64,000 nt of DNA from Allobosea sp. AAP35 (GTDB lineage: Bacteria > Pseudomonadota > Alphaproteobacteria > Rhizobiales > Beijerinckiaceae). Both the position numbers and the translations under genes were made by a program. The notes under the pieces are model-generated. The model worked only from the letters and a program-made list of their open reading frames with translations. It was not told the origin of the DNA and made no database searches. Location of the stretch: NCBI RefSeq assembly GCF_001295925.1, contig NZ_LJHQ01000006.1:1-64000 (forward strand), read 5' to 3'. Shown here in pieces: positions 51,504-60,857 of this stretch (positions are counted from its first letter, which is position 1; every line of letters starts with the position of its first letter).

Positions 51504-52562
51504 ATGTCGAACCCAACCATCACCGTCCTGTACATCGATGACGATGCGGCTCTCGGCCGCCTCGTGCAGCGGTTTCTCGGCCGGCGCGGCTACACTGTCG
51601 GGCATGTCCTCAATGCCGCCGCTGGTCTCGCGCGCATCGCGCAGGGCGGGATCGACGTGGTGATCCTCGATCACGACCTGGGCACGAGCGTCGGGCTGGA
51701 CCTGCTGGCCGAGCTGAACGGCCGGGAGGGCGCGCCGCCGGTGGTCTATGTCACAGCCTCGTCCGAACTGGCGATCGCGGTGCAGGCGCTGAAGGCGGGT
51801 GCGGTCGATTACGTCGTCAAGACGATCGGCGAGGATTTCGAGGTGCTGCTCGCCTCGGCGCTCGAACACTCGGTCGAGCGGGCGCGGCTGATGCGGGCCA
51901 AGGAAGAGGCCGAGCGCGAGGTGCGGGCCGCACGCGACCGCGCCATCGTCCTGCTGGCGGAGGTCAACCATCGCGTCGCCAACAGCCTGGCGCTGGTGAG
52001 TTCGCTGGTGCGGATGCAGGCCTCGGCCGTCAAGGATGCCGGTGCACGCGCGGCGCTCGCCGAGACCCAAGCGCGGATCACGGCGATTGGCAACCTGCAT
52101 CGCAGCCTCTACACCTCCGACGATGTCAGGACCGTCGATCTGGCGGCCTATCTGGCTTCGCTCGTCAAGGAACTGGGCCAGTCGATGTCGGTGGCCGGGC
52201 AGACGCCCGACATCCGCTTCGAGGCGGTGCCGATCCTGGCCAAGACGGACAAGGCGGTCTCGATCGGCATGATCGTGACCGAGCTCGTGACCAACGCGAT
52301 CAAATACGCCTATCCCGAGGGCAGCGGGGAGATCCGGGTGTCGCTGTCGCAAGATGGCGATCACGGCACGCTGCTGGCCGTGTCGGATGACGGGATCGGC
52401 TGGTCGGGCCAGGGCCCGGCCTCCGGCACGGGTCTCGGCGGCAAGATCATGGGTGCGATGGCCCGGGGGCTGGGAACGACGATCGACTATGTGCCCCAGC
52501 CGCGCGGGACCCGCGTCGTCGTCAAGATCGCGCCGGAGCCGGAGCCGGAGCTGGCGGACTGA
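51504..52562 (+). CDS. Receiver-HisKA_2 histidine kinase
   Basis: 352 residues from ATG 51504 (a GTG at 51495 is alternative). N-terminal receiver about 5-120 with Asp56 (VILDHDLG) and Lys106. A helical linker precedes a HisKA_2 domain with LLAEVNHRVANSLALVSSL (His156) and a HATPase about 240-345. It lacks membrane segments, so it is a cytosolic kinase controlled by phosphorylation of its own receiver. Third gene of the CHASE3 operon. Confidence 0.92.
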   Translation: MSNPTITVLYIDDDAALGRLVQRFLGRRGYTVGHVLNAAAGLARIAQGGIDVVILDHDLGTSVGLDLLAELNGREGAPPVVYVTASSELAIAVQALKAGAVDYVVKTIGEDFEVLLASALEHSVERARLMRAKEEAEREVRAARDRAIVLLAEVNHRVANSLALVSSLVRMQASAVKDAGARAALAETQARITAIGNLHRSLYTSDDVRTVDLAAYLASLVKELGQSMSVAGQTPDIRFEAVPILAKTDKAVSIGMIVTELVTNAIKYAYPEGSGEIRVSLSQDGDHGTLLAVSDDGIGWSGQGPASGTGLGGKIMGAMARGLGTTIDYVPQPRGTRVVVKIAPEPEPELAD

Positions 52563-52580
52563 GGGGCGTCTGGGCCAGAC

Positions 52581-53111
52581 CTACAGGCTGGCTGCGGCCC
52601 GCGCGGCCTGGTCGTACTGGCCCGAGAACGAGCGCATCGCCGCCGCGATATCCGAAAGCCGGGTGGGATCGAGGCCGGTCGCCGACACCGACTTGACCAG
52701 CAGCTGTTCGCGGATCTGGGCATAGCGGCGGCAGGCCTCCTCGCCGGCCGGCGTCACCGTCACCGTCTTTTCCTTGCCCTTGCGGCCGGATTTCAGCAGT
52801 TTGAGGCGCTCCAGCTTCTTGAGCGCGTAATTCACCAGATGCGTGTCCTCGATGTTGAGGACGAGGCAGATATCGGCGAGCCGCTTGGGCTTGGCGCGGT
52901 GGTTGACGTTGTGCAGCACCAGTACGTCGAGCGGCGAGAGATCGGGCAGCCCGGCAGCTGCCATGCCGCGCACCATCCAGCGATGGAAGGCATGCACGGT
53001 CATGCTCATCGCAAATTCGAATTCCGACAGAGCCGGCATCGCGCCCGCGGCCAGATGGCCGGAGGAGACGATGGGGCCGAGATCGTCGGGGAGGGGCTTG
53101 GTTGGGGACAT
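52581..53111 (-). CDS. MarR-family regulator downstream of the TRAP operon
   Basis: 176 residues from ATG 53111; a longer in-frame start runs into repeat element E5 and is rejected. The winged helix has GLPDLSPLDVLVLHNVNHRAKPKRLADICLVLNIEDTHLVNYALKKLERL (in parts) and KGKEKTVTVTPAG. Lies downstream of dctP on the same strand behind a large hairpin, so it may be cotranscribed and could control the pyroglutamate genes; this is inference. Confidence 0.82.
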   Translation of the reverse strand: MSPTKPLPDDLGPIVSSGHLAAGAMPALSEFEFAMSMTVHAFHRWMVRGMAAAGLPDLSPLDVLVLHNVNHRAKPKRLADICLVLNIEDTHLVNYALKKLERLKLLKSGRKGKEKTVTVTPAGEEACRRYAQIREQLLVKSVSATGLDPTRLSDIAAAMRSFSGQYDQAARAAASL

Positions 53112-53135
53112 CTGCGCTTGATCGGGAGGGCGCGA

Positions 53136-53287
53136 GGAACCCTCTCCCATAGGGAGAGGGCAGGGAGAGGGGTCGACCATCGGATGGTGTGGCTGTAACC
53201 CAACCGCCGCTGCGGACAGGCCTTAGCTTAACTGGTCAGGGGGCCGACCCCTCACCCCTGCCCCTCTCCCTATGGGAGAGGGGTTCC
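53136..53287. repeat. Palindromic repeat element E5 (dctP - marR gap)
   Basis: Two arms of about 40 bases (53136-53175 and 53245-53287) are imperfect inverted copies, each containing a hairpin CCTCTCCCATAGGGAGAGG or its complement. They flank about 70 bp. The right arm follows the dctP stop and may act as terminator or attenuator for dctQMP. Confidence 0.75.
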
Positions 53288-53314
53288 CCGCGCTTTTCCT
53301 GTAAGGCTGCCGCC

Positions 53315-54304
53315 TCACATCTTCTTGTAGGCGTCGACGATGGCCTGGCCATCGGCGCCGGCCTTCTTCAGCCAGTCGGCGGTCAGGGTGTCGCCGGCCT
53401 TCTTGAAGCCCGCCGCGAGTTCGGGGCTCGGGGCCTGGACCTTCATGCCCCGGGCCTTGAGCTGCTCGAGATACCAGCCCGACTTGTCCTGCCACATCTT
53501 CCAGCCGCGCTCCTCGGCGGTGGCGGCGGCCTTCAGGATGGCGTCCTGCGTCGCCTTGTCTAGGCCGTTGAAGGCGGCCTTGTTGACGAAGGTGGCGTTC
53601 TTCGGGATCCAGGCCTGGGTGTCGTAGAAATGGGTCAGGGATTCCCAGACCTTGGAATCATACCCGGTGCCGCCCGAGGACATGAAGGAGTTGACGACGC
53701 CGGTCGCCAGCGCTTGCGGCAGTTCGGCGGCCTGGATCGTCACCGACTGCATGCCGAGCAGATCGCCCAGGCGGGCCGTGCCGACATTGTAGGAGCGCCA
53801 CTTCTGGCCCTTCATGTCGTCGATCGTGTTGATGTCCTTCTTGGTGTAGACGCCCTGCGGCGCCCAGGGGACCATGAACAGCAGCTTGATGCCCTGGGCG
53901 TCGAGCTTCTTCTCCACGGCGGCCTTGGAGGCTGCATAGAGCTTCCTGGCCTCGGGAAAGGACGCCGCGAGGAAGGGCACGACGTCGATGCCGAAGATCG
54001 GATCCTCGTTCTCGTGGATCGAGATCAGGACCTCGCCCATCTGGGCCTGGCCGCTCTGGACGGCGCGCTTGATCTCGGGGGCCTTGAACAGCGAGGCGCC
54101 GGGATGGACGGTGATGGCGAGCTTGCCACTGGTCGCCGCTTCGACATCCTTGCCGAACTGGATGAGGTTTTCGCTGTGCGGGTTGTCGATCGGATAGGCG
54201 GCCGGCAGGTTCCACTTGGTCTGCGCCGCAGCGGGGGCTGCGAAGGCGAGCGCGCTGACGCCGAAGGCGAGGGCGGCGGCGCTGAAGGTTCTGCGGTTGA
54301 TCAT
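53315..54304 (-). CDS. dctP: TRAP-transporter substrate-binding protein, DctP type
   Basis: 329 residues with a signal peptide (FSAAALAFGVSALAFAAPAAAQ). TKWNLPAAYPIDNPHSENLIQFGKDVEAATSGKL (in parts), VHPGASLFKAPEIKRAVQSGQ and MKGQKWRSYNVGTARLGDLLG, with the conserved Arg in KWRSYN, are DctP-like. GAGGGAA precedes the ATG. Third gene of dctQ-dctM-dctP, divergent from a 5-oxoprolinase gene; pyroglutamate is the proposed ligand. Confidence 0.93.
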   Translation of the reverse strand: MINRRTFSAAALAFGVSALAFAAPAAAQTKWNLPAAYPIDNPHSENLIQFGKDVEAATSGKLAITVHPGASLFKAPEIKRAVQSGQAQMGEVLISIHENEDPIFGIDVVPFLAASFPEARKLYAASKAAVEKKLDAQGIKLLFMVPWAPQGVYTKKDINTIDDMKGQKWRSYNVGTARLGDLLGMQSVTIQAAELPQALATGVVNSFMSSGGTGYDSKVWESLTHFYDTQAWIPKNATFVNKAAFNGLDKATQDAILKAAATAEERGWKMWQDKSGWYLEQLKARGMKVQAPSPELAAGFKKAGDTLTADWLKKAGADGQAIVDAYKKM

Positions 54305-54349
54305 GATCTTATTCCCTCTTTTGTTGCTTGGTTGCTTGGTCGAAACGCA

Positions 54350-55654
54350 TCAGTCCGGGAAAGCGAGCTTGGGCAGATAAAGCACGATCTGCGGGAAGGT
54401 CGTGATTATGAAGACGGCGATGTTCAGCAGAATGAAGAACGGAAACGCCGCCTTCGCAACCGTCCAGGTGTCCCGGCCGCTCATGTTCTGCAGCACGAAG
54501 AGGTTGAAGCCCACCGGCGGGGTGATCTGCGCCATCTCGACATGGATGATCAGGTAGACGCCGAACCAGATCAGGTCGAAGCCGGCCTCCTTGACCATGG
54601 GCAGGACGATCACGGCGGTGAGCACGATCATCGAGATGCCATCGATCAGGCAGCCCAGGATGATGTACATCACGGTCAGTGCGAGCACGAGCATATGCGG
54701 CGAGAGCGCCTGGCCCTTGACCCAGTCGGCGAGCGCAGCCGGGATGCCGGTATAGGCCATCGCCGCCGTGCAGAAGGCCGCGCCCGCCAGGATCAGCATG
54801 ATCATGCAGGTCAGGCGCGTCGCGCTCATGATGCTCTCATAGAGCGTCGCCCAGGTCAGCGTGCCGCTCCACCAGGCCAGAAACAGCGCGCCGGTGACGC
54901 CCCAGGCGGCGCATTCGGTCGCGGTGGCGAAGCCCAGCACGAGGGCGAGGAAGACGGCCGCGATCAGGAGCAGGCAGGGCGCCAGCTTGGCCGACTGCTT
55001 GAGCTTCTGGAGGAAGGGCAGGGACGGGTCGCGCGGCGGCGTCTTGTCCGGGTTGAGCAGCGACCAGATGATGACGTAGCCCATATAGAGCGACATCACG
55101 AGCAGGCCGGGCAGGAAGCCGCCGAGGAAGACCTGCAGCACCGAGACATTGGCCGTGACCGCGTAGACCACCATCGGGATCGAGGGCGGGATCAGGAGGC
55201 CGAGCGTGCCGGAGCCGGCAAGCGTGCCGAGGCTCAAGCTCTCGCTGTAGCCGCGCTTGCGCAGTTCCGGCAGCGAGATCTTGCCGATGGTGGCGACCGT
55301 GGCCGCCGAGGAGCCCGAGACGGCCGCGAAGATGCCGCAGCCGATGATGTTGGTGTGGATCAGCCGGCCGGGCAGCCATTGCAGCCAGGGCGAGAGCCCC
55401 TGGAACATCTGCTCGGAGAGCCGCGTCCGGAACAGGATTTCGCCCATCCAGATGAAGAGCGGCAGCGCGGCCAGCGTCCAGGAACTGGCGCTGCTCCAGA
55501 CGGTGGTGGCCAGCACCTGGCCGATGGGAATGTCGGTGACCAGCACCATGGCGAGAAGGCCGACGAGGCCGAGGCCAACGGAAATCCAGACGCCGCTGCC
55601 GAGAATGAGGACGAGGAAGCCGAGCAGGATGAGGGCGAGAACGGGCAGGGTCAT
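54350..55654 (-). CDS. dctM: TRAP-transporter large permease
   Basis: 434 residues with about 12 membrane helices, the DctM ion-transporter superfamily. Visible motifs are FIWMGEILFRTRLSEQMFQGLSPWLQWLPGRL (in parts), GCGIFAAVSGSSAATVATIGKISLPELRKRGY, LIPPSIPMVVYA and ITPPVGFNLFVL. It is sodium-coupled in the family. One base separates it from dctQ upstream. Confidence 0.95.
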   Translation of the reverse strand: MTLPVLALILLGFLVLILGSGVWISVGLGLVGLLAMVLVTDIPIGQVLATTVWSSASSWTLAALPLFIWMGEILFRTRLSEQMFQGLSPWLQWLPGRLIHTNIIGCGIFAAVSGSSAATVATIGKISLPELRKRGYSESLSLGTLAGSGTLGLLIPPSIPMVVYAVTANVSVLQVFLGGFLPGLLVMSLYMGYVIIWSLLNPDKTPPRDPSLPFLQKLKQSAKLAPCLLLIAAVFLALVLGFATATECAAWGVTGALFLAWWSGTLTWATLYESIMSATRLTCMIMLILAGAAFCTAAMAYTGIPAALADWVKGQALSPHMLVLALTVMYIILGCLIDGISMIVLTAVIVLPMVKEAGFDLIWFGVYLIIHVEMAQITPPVGFNLFVLQNMSGRDTWTVAKAAFPFFILLNIAVFIITTFPQIVLYLPKLAFPD

Positions 55655-55655
55655 G

Positions 55656-56201
55656 TCAGACGCTCCCGCCCTGCGCGATGCGCTCGATCAGTTCCTCGGC
55701 GCTCTTGGGCGGCTCGGGCTCATAGGTCGGGCGCCCGCCGCGCGCGACGATGACGAATTCGTCGAGGATGGCGATGAACAGAATGGCGAGACCGACGATG
55801 AGGCCGAGCTGCGGAATCCAGAGCGGAACCGAGACGACGCCGGTCGACATGTCGAAATACTGCCAGGAATCATGGGCGAGCTTTCCGGCCTGGAATGTAA
55901 AGTAGCCGATGAAGAGGGCCGCCGTGCCCAGCGAGAACAGTTCGGCCGCCTGGCGCTTGGGGCCTTTCAGCCGCTCGATGAGCAGGCCGACGCGGATCAT
56001 CTCGCCGCGCTTGAAGGTGTGGGCGAGGCCGAGAAACGACATCGCGACCAGTGCCCAGCCGGCGAAATCATCGCCCGAGGGAACATTGACATTGATCTCC
56101 CGGCCGACGGACAGGATCATCATCAGCCCGAAGATCACGACCAGAAAGACGCCCGCGAGATAGCCGGCAGCGAGGTAAAGGCCGTCGAGGAAACGCCGCA
56201 T
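55656..56201 (-). CDS. dctQ: TRAP-transporter small permease
   Basis: 181 residues with four membrane helices: AAGYLAGVFLVVIFGLMMILSV, ALVAMSFLGLAHTFKRGEMIRVGLL (the typical DctQ loop), ALFIGYFTFQAG and LGLIVGLAILFIAILDE. First gene of the dctQMP operon with a candidate promoter upstream. Confidence 0.92.
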   Translation of the reverse strand: MRRFLDGLYLAAGYLAGVFLVVIFGLMMILSVGREINVNVPSGDDFAGWALVAMSFLGLAHTFKRGEMIRVGLLIERLKGPKRQAAELFSLGTAALFIGYFTFQAGKLAHDSWQYFDMSTGVVSVPLWIPQLGLIVGLAILFIAILDEFVIVARGGRPTYEPEPPKSAEELIERIAQGGSV

Positions 56202-56323
56202 CAGACGCCGCGCCCCATGGAGCGGGCGCGCACTGCACCTGCGATTGCCAGGACTGTCGCCATCATTGCATCCTCCGCCTTGTGACCGCCCGGCCCCTCA
56301 GCCATGTTCCGGTCACAATTGCG

Positions 56324-56365
56324 ATCGTATCGCCCGAAACCTCCTTGTCAACAACACATCGACAA
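56324..56365 (-). promoter_or_regulatory. Candidate dctQ promoter with flanking operator-like repeat
   Basis: Minus-strand TTGACA (56351-56346), 16-base spacer, TACGAT (56329-56324). An inverted repeat TTGTC-N11-GACAA (56345-56365) overlaps the -35, and an ATCGA...TCGAT pair lies just beyond. A shared regulator of the divergent transporter and oxoprolinase genes could act here. Confidence 0.5.
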
Positions 56366-56421
56366 TTTATCGATGAAACGTCAGGGACGCTCGTTCTGTG
56401 TCTAATCAAAGGATGTCGGGG

Positions 56422-59400
56422 ATGTCTGTTTCGCGTTGGGACTTCTGGATCGACCGGGGCGGCACCTTCACCGATGTTATCGGCCGTGATCCGGCAGGCA
56501 AACTTCACGCCAGAAAGCTCCTCTCCGAAAATCCGGGCGCCTATCGCGACGCCGCCGTGCAGGGGATCCGCGACCATCTCGGCCTCAACGCTGGCGAGCC
56601 GATCCCGGCCGGTCTGGTCGGCGAGGTGCGCATGGGCACAACGGTGGCCACCAACGCGCTGCTCGAGCGCAAGGGCGACCGCACGCTGCTGGTGACGACG
56701 AAGGGTTTTCGCGATGCGCTGCGCATCGGCTACCAGGCGCGGCCCGACATCTTCGCCAAGGAGATCATCAAGCCCGAGCAGCTCTACGACGCCGTGGTCG
56801 AGGTCGCCGAGCGGGTGCTGGCCGACGGCACGGTCGAGCAGGCGCCCGACGAGGCGGCGATCCGGGCCGATCTGCAGGCGCAGTACGATGCCGGGTTCCG
56901 CGCGGTGGCCATCGCCTTCATGCATGCCTATCGCTACCCCGCCCATGAGCAGGTCGCAGCGAGGGTCGCCCGCGAGATCGGTTTCCCCCAGGTTTCGGTC
57001 AGCCATGAGGTCTCGCCGCTGATCAAGCTGGTCGGGCGTGGCGACACCACGGTGGTCGACGCCTATCTCTCGCCGATCCTGAGCCGCTATGTCGCGCAGG
57101 TCTCGGAAGAGCTCGACCTCGCCCGCACCGGCGCGCGGCTGATGTTCATGATGTCCTCGGGCGGACTCACCGCCGCCGAGCTGTTCCAGGGCAAGGACGC
57201 GATCCTGTCGGGGCCCGCCGGCGGCGTCGTCGGCCTCGCCGAGACCGGGCGCTCGGCCGGCTTCGACAAGGTCATCGGCTTCGACATGGGCGGCACCTCG
57301 ACCGACGTCGCCCATTTCGACGGCGAGTACGAGCGCGCCTTCGAAACGGAAGTGGCCGGCGTGCGGATGCGCGCGCCGATGATGCTGATCCATACCGTCG
57401 CGGCCGGTGGCGGCTCGATCCTGCATTATGATGGGGCGCGCTTTCGGGTCGGGCCCGATTCCGCTGGCGCCAATCCGGGGCCGGCCGCCTATCGGCGCGG
57501 CGGGCCGCTCGCGGTCACCGATGCCAATGTCATGGTCGGCAAGCTGATCCCGGCCTATTTCCCGCCGATCTTCGGCGAGAAGCGCGACCAGCCGCTCGAT
57601 GTCGAGGCGGTGAAGGACAAGTTCGCGGTGCTTGCGGCCGAAGTCGGCGACGGGCGTTCGCCTGAACAGGTCGCCGATGGCTTCATCCAGATCGCGGTCG
57701 CCAACATGGCCGAGGCCATCAAGAAGATTTCGGTCCAGCGCGGCTACGACATCACCCGCTATGCGCTGAACTCGTTTGGGGGCGCCGGCGGGCAGCATGC
57801 CTGCCTCGTGGCGGATGCGCTCGGGATCGAGACCGTGCTGCTGCACCCCTTCTCCGGCCTGCTCTCGGCCTATGGCATGGGGCTCGCCGAAATCCGCGCG
57901 ACGCGGACGGCCGCGCTCGACGTGCCGCTCGATGGCGGTGCCCAGGCGGCGGTCGAGGCGTCAGCGGCGGGTCTTGCCGCCGAGACGCAGGCCGAGGTGT
58001 CGGGCCAGGGCGTGCCGGATGGCGACATCGCGATCCTGATCCGCGCCCATGTCCGCTATGCCGGCACCGACACTGCCATCGCGGTCGCAGCCGGTACGCC
58101 CGAGGCGATGAAAGACGCGTTCCAGGCGGCGCACAAGGCGCGCTTCGGCTTCATGGACGAGACCAAGGCGCTGGTCATCGAGGCGGTCGAGGTCGAAGCG
58201 ATCGGCGGTGGCGCCAAATTCGAGGAGGCGTCCGCGCCCGAGACGGCCGGTGAGCCCGTGGCAGCCGAGACGACACGCGTCTTCTCGAAGGGCCAGTGGC
58301 ACGAGGCGGCGATCGTGCGCCGCGAGGCGATCCAGCCCGGCCAAAGCGTGGCGGGGCCGGCGATCATCATCGAGGCCAATCAGACGGTGGTGGTCGAGGA
58401 TGGCTGGCAGGCGAAGCTGACGGCCAAGGACCATCTCGTGCTGGTGCGCTCCAAGGCGCTCGTCCAGAACGCCGCCATCGGCACCCGGGCCGACCCGGTG
58501 ATGCTCGAGATCTTCAACAACCTGTTCATGTCGATCGCCGAGCAGATGGGCGTGACGCTGCAGAACACCGCCTATTCGGTCAACATCAAGGAGCGGCTCG
58601 ACTTCTCCTGCGCCGTCTTCGACCAGAACGCGGCGCTGGTCGCCAACGCGCCGCATATGCCGGTGCATCTGGGCTCGATGGACAAGTCGGTCGAGACCGT
58701 CATCAAGAACAACCCGAAGATCGCGCCCGGCGACGTCTACTGCCTGAACGCGCCCTACAACGGCGGCACGCATCTGCCCGACATCACGGTCTGCACGCCA
58801 GTCTTCGACGAGGCGGAGAAGGACATCCTGTTCTGGGTCGCCAGCCGCGGCCATCATGCCGATGTTGGCGGCACCGCCCCGGGCTCGATGTCGCCGCTGG
58901 CGACCGTGATCGAGGAGGAAGGCGTCTATATCGACAACTTCAAGATCGTCGATCAGGGCCGCTTCTGCGAAGATGAGTTGGTCGCGATCCTGACCGGCGC
59001 GCGCTATCCCGTCCGCAATGTCGTGCAGAACGTCAATGACCTGAAGGCGCAGATCGCGGCCAACGCCAAGGGCTTGGCCGAATTGAAGAAGATGATCGCC
59101 TCCTTCGGGCTCGATGTGGTGCAGGCCTATATGGGCCATGTCCAGGACAATGCGGCCGAAAGCGTCGCGCGCCTTCTGACCAAGCTGCACGATGCCGAAT
59201 TCACCTATCCGATGGACCAGGGCTGCGCGATCAAGGTCAGGATCAGCATCGACCGCGACAAGCGTGAGGCGACGGTCGACTTCACTGGCACCTCGGAGCA
59301 GCGGCCGGACAATTTCAACGCGCCGGCCCCGGTGACGCGGGCCGCCGTGCTCTATGTCTTCCGCGTGATGGTCGACGATGCGATCCCGATGAATGCCGGC

Positions 59401-60021
59401 TGCCTGCGCCCGATCAAGATCGTCATTCCGGACGGTTCGATGCTCTCGCCGCGCTATCCGGCCGCCGTCGTCGCCGGCAATGTCGAGGTCTCCCAGGCGG
59501 TCACGAACACGCTGTTTGGCGCGCTGGAGGCGATGTCGTCCTCGCAGGGGACGATGAACAACCTGACCTTCGGCAATGACCAGTACCAATATTACGAGAC
59601 GATCTGCTCGGGCTCGCCGGCGGGGCCGGGCTTCCACGGCACGTCGGGCGTGCATGTCCACATGACCAATTCGCGCCTGACGGATCCGGAAATCCTGGAG
59701 ACGCGCTTCCCGGTGGTGCTGGAGGATTTCCACATCCGCCTCGGCTCGGGCGGCAAGGGCGAGTGGAACGCGGGAGACGGCACCAGCCGCACCATCCGCT
59801 TCCGGACGGCGATGGATTGCGCGATCCTTGCCTCGCACCGCAAGGTCCGCCCCTTCGGCATGAAGGGCGGCGAGCCCGGGCAGGTGGGCAAGACGCTGGT
59901 GCGCAGGCTGTCGGGCGCGATCGAGGAGCTGAAGCCGAGCGACCAGACCTGGCTCGAAGCCGGCGAGGCCGTGACGGTGATCACGCCGACGGCGGGCGGG
60001 TATGGCAAGGCGAAGGGGTAA
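56422..60021 (+). CDS. Fused ATP-dependent 5-oxoprolinase (HyuA-HyuB)
   Basis: 1199 residues from ATG 56422 (AAAGGA eight bases upstream; GTG 56398 and ATG 56413 are alternatives). The HyuA-like half, about 1-680, has the [15 protein letters not shown]-binding start, [27 protein letters not shown] and GGSILHYDG. The HyuB-like half, about 690-1195, has [47 protein letters not shown] and a [12 protein letters not shown]-terminal block. This full-length fusion is the eukaryote/bacterial 5-oxoprolinase form (ATP hydrolysis opens 5-oxoproline to glutamate). N-methylhydantoinase activity cannot be excluded. Divergent from dctQMP. Confidence 0.9.
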   Translation: MSVSRWDFWIDRGGTFTDVIGRDPAGKLHARKLLSENPGAYRDAAVQGIRDHLGLNAGEPIPAGLVGEVRMGTTVATNALLERKGDRTLLVTTKGFRDALRIGYQARPDIFAKEIIKPEQLYDAVVEVAERVLADGTVEQAPDEAAIRADLQAQYDAGFRAVAIAFMHAYRYPAHEQVAARVAREIGFPQVSVSHEVSPLIKLVGRGDTTVVDAYLSPILSRYVAQVSEELDLARTGARLMFMMSSGGLTAAELFQGKDAILSGPAGGVVGLAETGRSAGFDKVIGFDMGGTSTDVAHFDGEYERAFETEVAGVRMRAPMMLIHTVAAGGGSILHYDGARFRVGPDSAGANPGPAAYRRGGPLAVTDANVMVGKLIPAYFPPIFGEKRDQPLDVEAVKDKFAVLAAEVGDGRSPEQVADGFIQIAVANMAEAIKKISVQRGYDITRYALNSFGGAGGQHACLVADALGIETVLLHPFSGLLSAYGMGLAEIRATRTAALDVPLDGGAQAAVEASAAGLAAETQAEVSGQGVPDGDIAILIRAHVRYAGTDTAIAVAAGTPEAMKDAFQAAHKARFGFMDETKALVIEAVEVEAIGGGAKFEEASAPETAGEPVAAETTRVFSKGQWHEAAIVRREAIQPGQSVAGPAIIIEANQTVVVEDGWQAKLTAKDHLVLVRSKALVQNAAIGTRADPVMLEIFNNLFMSIAEQMGVTLQNTAYSVNIKERLDFSCAVFDQNAALVANAPHMPVHLGSMDKSVETVIKNNPKIAPGDVYCLNAPYNGGTHLPDITVCTPVFDEAEKDILFWVASRGHHADVGGTAPGSMSPLATVIEEEGVYIDNFKIVDQGRFCEDELVAILTGARYPVRNVVQNVNDLKAQIAANAKGLAELKKMIASFGLDVVQAYMGHVQDNAAESVARLLTKLHDAEFTYPMDQGCAIKVRISIDRDKREATVDFTGTSEQRPDNFNAPAPVTRAAVLYVFRVMVDDAIPMNAGCLRPIKIVIPDGSMLSPRYPAAVVAGNVEVSQAVTNTLFGALEAMSSSQGTMNNLTFGNDQYQYYETICSGSPAGPGFHGTSGVHVHMTNSRLTDPEILETRFPVVLEDFHIRLGSGGKGEWNAGDGTSRTIRFRTAMDCAILASHRKVRPFGMKGGEPGQVGKTLVRRLSGAIEELKPSDQTWLEAGEAVTVITPTAGGYGKAKG

Positions 60022-60042
60022 GCGGCTGCCGTTGGTGAGCAC

Positions 60043-60468
60043 TCAGCCCAGATCGGTCTGCGCAAAATCGCTGCCCTTGTAGATCAGGGCCGCGCCGTGT
60101 TCCTTCGCGCAGGCATAGGCGAAGCAGTCCGCGAAATTCAGCGCGGCGGGGCTGCCGATGGCGCGGCCATAGCGCTTGGCGGCCTCGATCGCGGCCTGCC
60201 CGGTGGCGGGGGTGATGGTGACCTCCGTGGCGCCGATATCGGCGATGAACTGCGCGACGCTGCTCTGGGCTGCGGTGATAAGCCCGGCATCAAGAGCCGC
60301 TTGCGTATCGCGCGCCTTCTTCGCCGCCAGAGAGAGCACCGCTTCGAAAACGCCGGGCGGCGACACAAGGAAAGGGCGCGACGAACCTTGTAGGCGCTCC
60401 AGAAAGATCGCTCGGTCGCTCTCCCGCCCGAGGATGGCAACGATCACCGAGGCGTCGAGATAGGTCAT
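60043..60468 (-). CDS. vapC: VapC-type PIN-domain toxin
   Basis: 141 residues from ATG 60468. PIN-domain RNase: TYLDASVIVAILGRE (first Asp), VFEAVLSLAAKK (Glu) and LNFADCFAYACAKEHGAALIYKGSDF (acidic pair) are intact, so it should be active, unlike the frameshifted copy near 6 kb. The start overlaps the antitoxin stop (ATGA). Confidence 0.88.
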   Translation of the reverse strand: MTYLDASVIVAILGRESDRAIFLERLQGSSRPFLVSPPGVFEAVLSLAAKKARDTQAALDAGLITAAQSSVAQFIADIGATEVTITPATGQAAIEAAKRYGRAIGSPAALNFADCFAYACAKEHGAALIYKGSDFAQTDLG

Positions 60469-60707
60469 GTTTCCCACATCTCGTCGGTGAACGCCTTCAT
60501 GTCGAAATCGCCTTCGCCCGCTCCCATGGCGTCGGCAAGGGCCATGCTTCTGGCGATCCGCTCCTCCAGCGGCCGTGCGGCTTCGAGCCGGATGATTTCC
60601 CGTTCGAGGGCCAGGCGCACCACCTGGGTTTTGGTCGCGGTGCCGGTCAGATGCTGAAGTTTGATGGCCAGTTCATCGACTTCATCGTCGCGGATGTAGA
60701 GCGGCAT
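60465..60707 (-). CDS. vapB: VapB-type antitoxin
   Basis: 80 residues from ATG 60707, with GGGG upstream. Short N-terminal ribbon-helix-helix-like part (MPLYIRDDEVDELAIKLQHLTG, then TKTQVVRLALEREI) and an acidic tail (MGAGEGDFDMKAFTDEMWET). The frame extends upstream through the operator and is rejected as a start. Operon with vapC. Confidence 0.85.
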   Translation of the reverse strand: MPLYIRDDEVDELAIKLQHLTGTATKTQVVRLALEREIIRLEAARPLEERIARSMALADAMGAGEGDFDMKAFTDEMWET

Positions 60708-60720
60708 GATCCATCCCCCG

Positions 60721-60754
60721 GGTGGATATTCATAAATGAAAATGGATATCCACC
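60721..60754. promoter_or_regulatory. Nested palindromic operator of vapBC
   Basis: Outer arms GGTGGATAT (60721-60729) and ATATCCACC (60746-60754) enclose a second inverted repeat TTCAT-AA-ATGAA (60729-60740). It starts 14 bases upstream of vapB and fits cooperative binding by the VapBC complex. Confidence 0.7.
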
Positions 60755-60834
60755 AGATCGGTAGCGCTGCACGCCTTTGGATGCAAACGCATTGTCCGTC
60801 GGCAGCTCTGAATCTCGTGTGCGCCTTGTGCAGT

Positions 60835-60852
60835 TTTGACAAATATGTCAAA
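60835..60852. promoter_or_regulatory. Palindromic operator of higBA
   Basis: TTTGACA-AATA-TGTCAAA, perfect 7-bp arms, ends 5 bases before the HigB ATG. It contains a -35-like TTGACA. The placement overlaps the ribosome-binding site and suits repression by the HigA-type antitoxin. Confidence 0.65.
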
Positions 60853-60857
60853 TCTTC

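Noticed and set aside
53630..55753. Plus-strand open frame of 707 codons opposite dctP and dctM
   Set aside because: Composition is dominated by His/Asp/Arg/Gly runs characteristic of antisense translation of membrane-protein genes; no start context or domain.
57961..60042. Minus-strand open frame of 693 codons opposite the 5-oxoprolinase gene
   Set aside because: Antisense to a confidently identified enzyme and lacking any recognisable motif.
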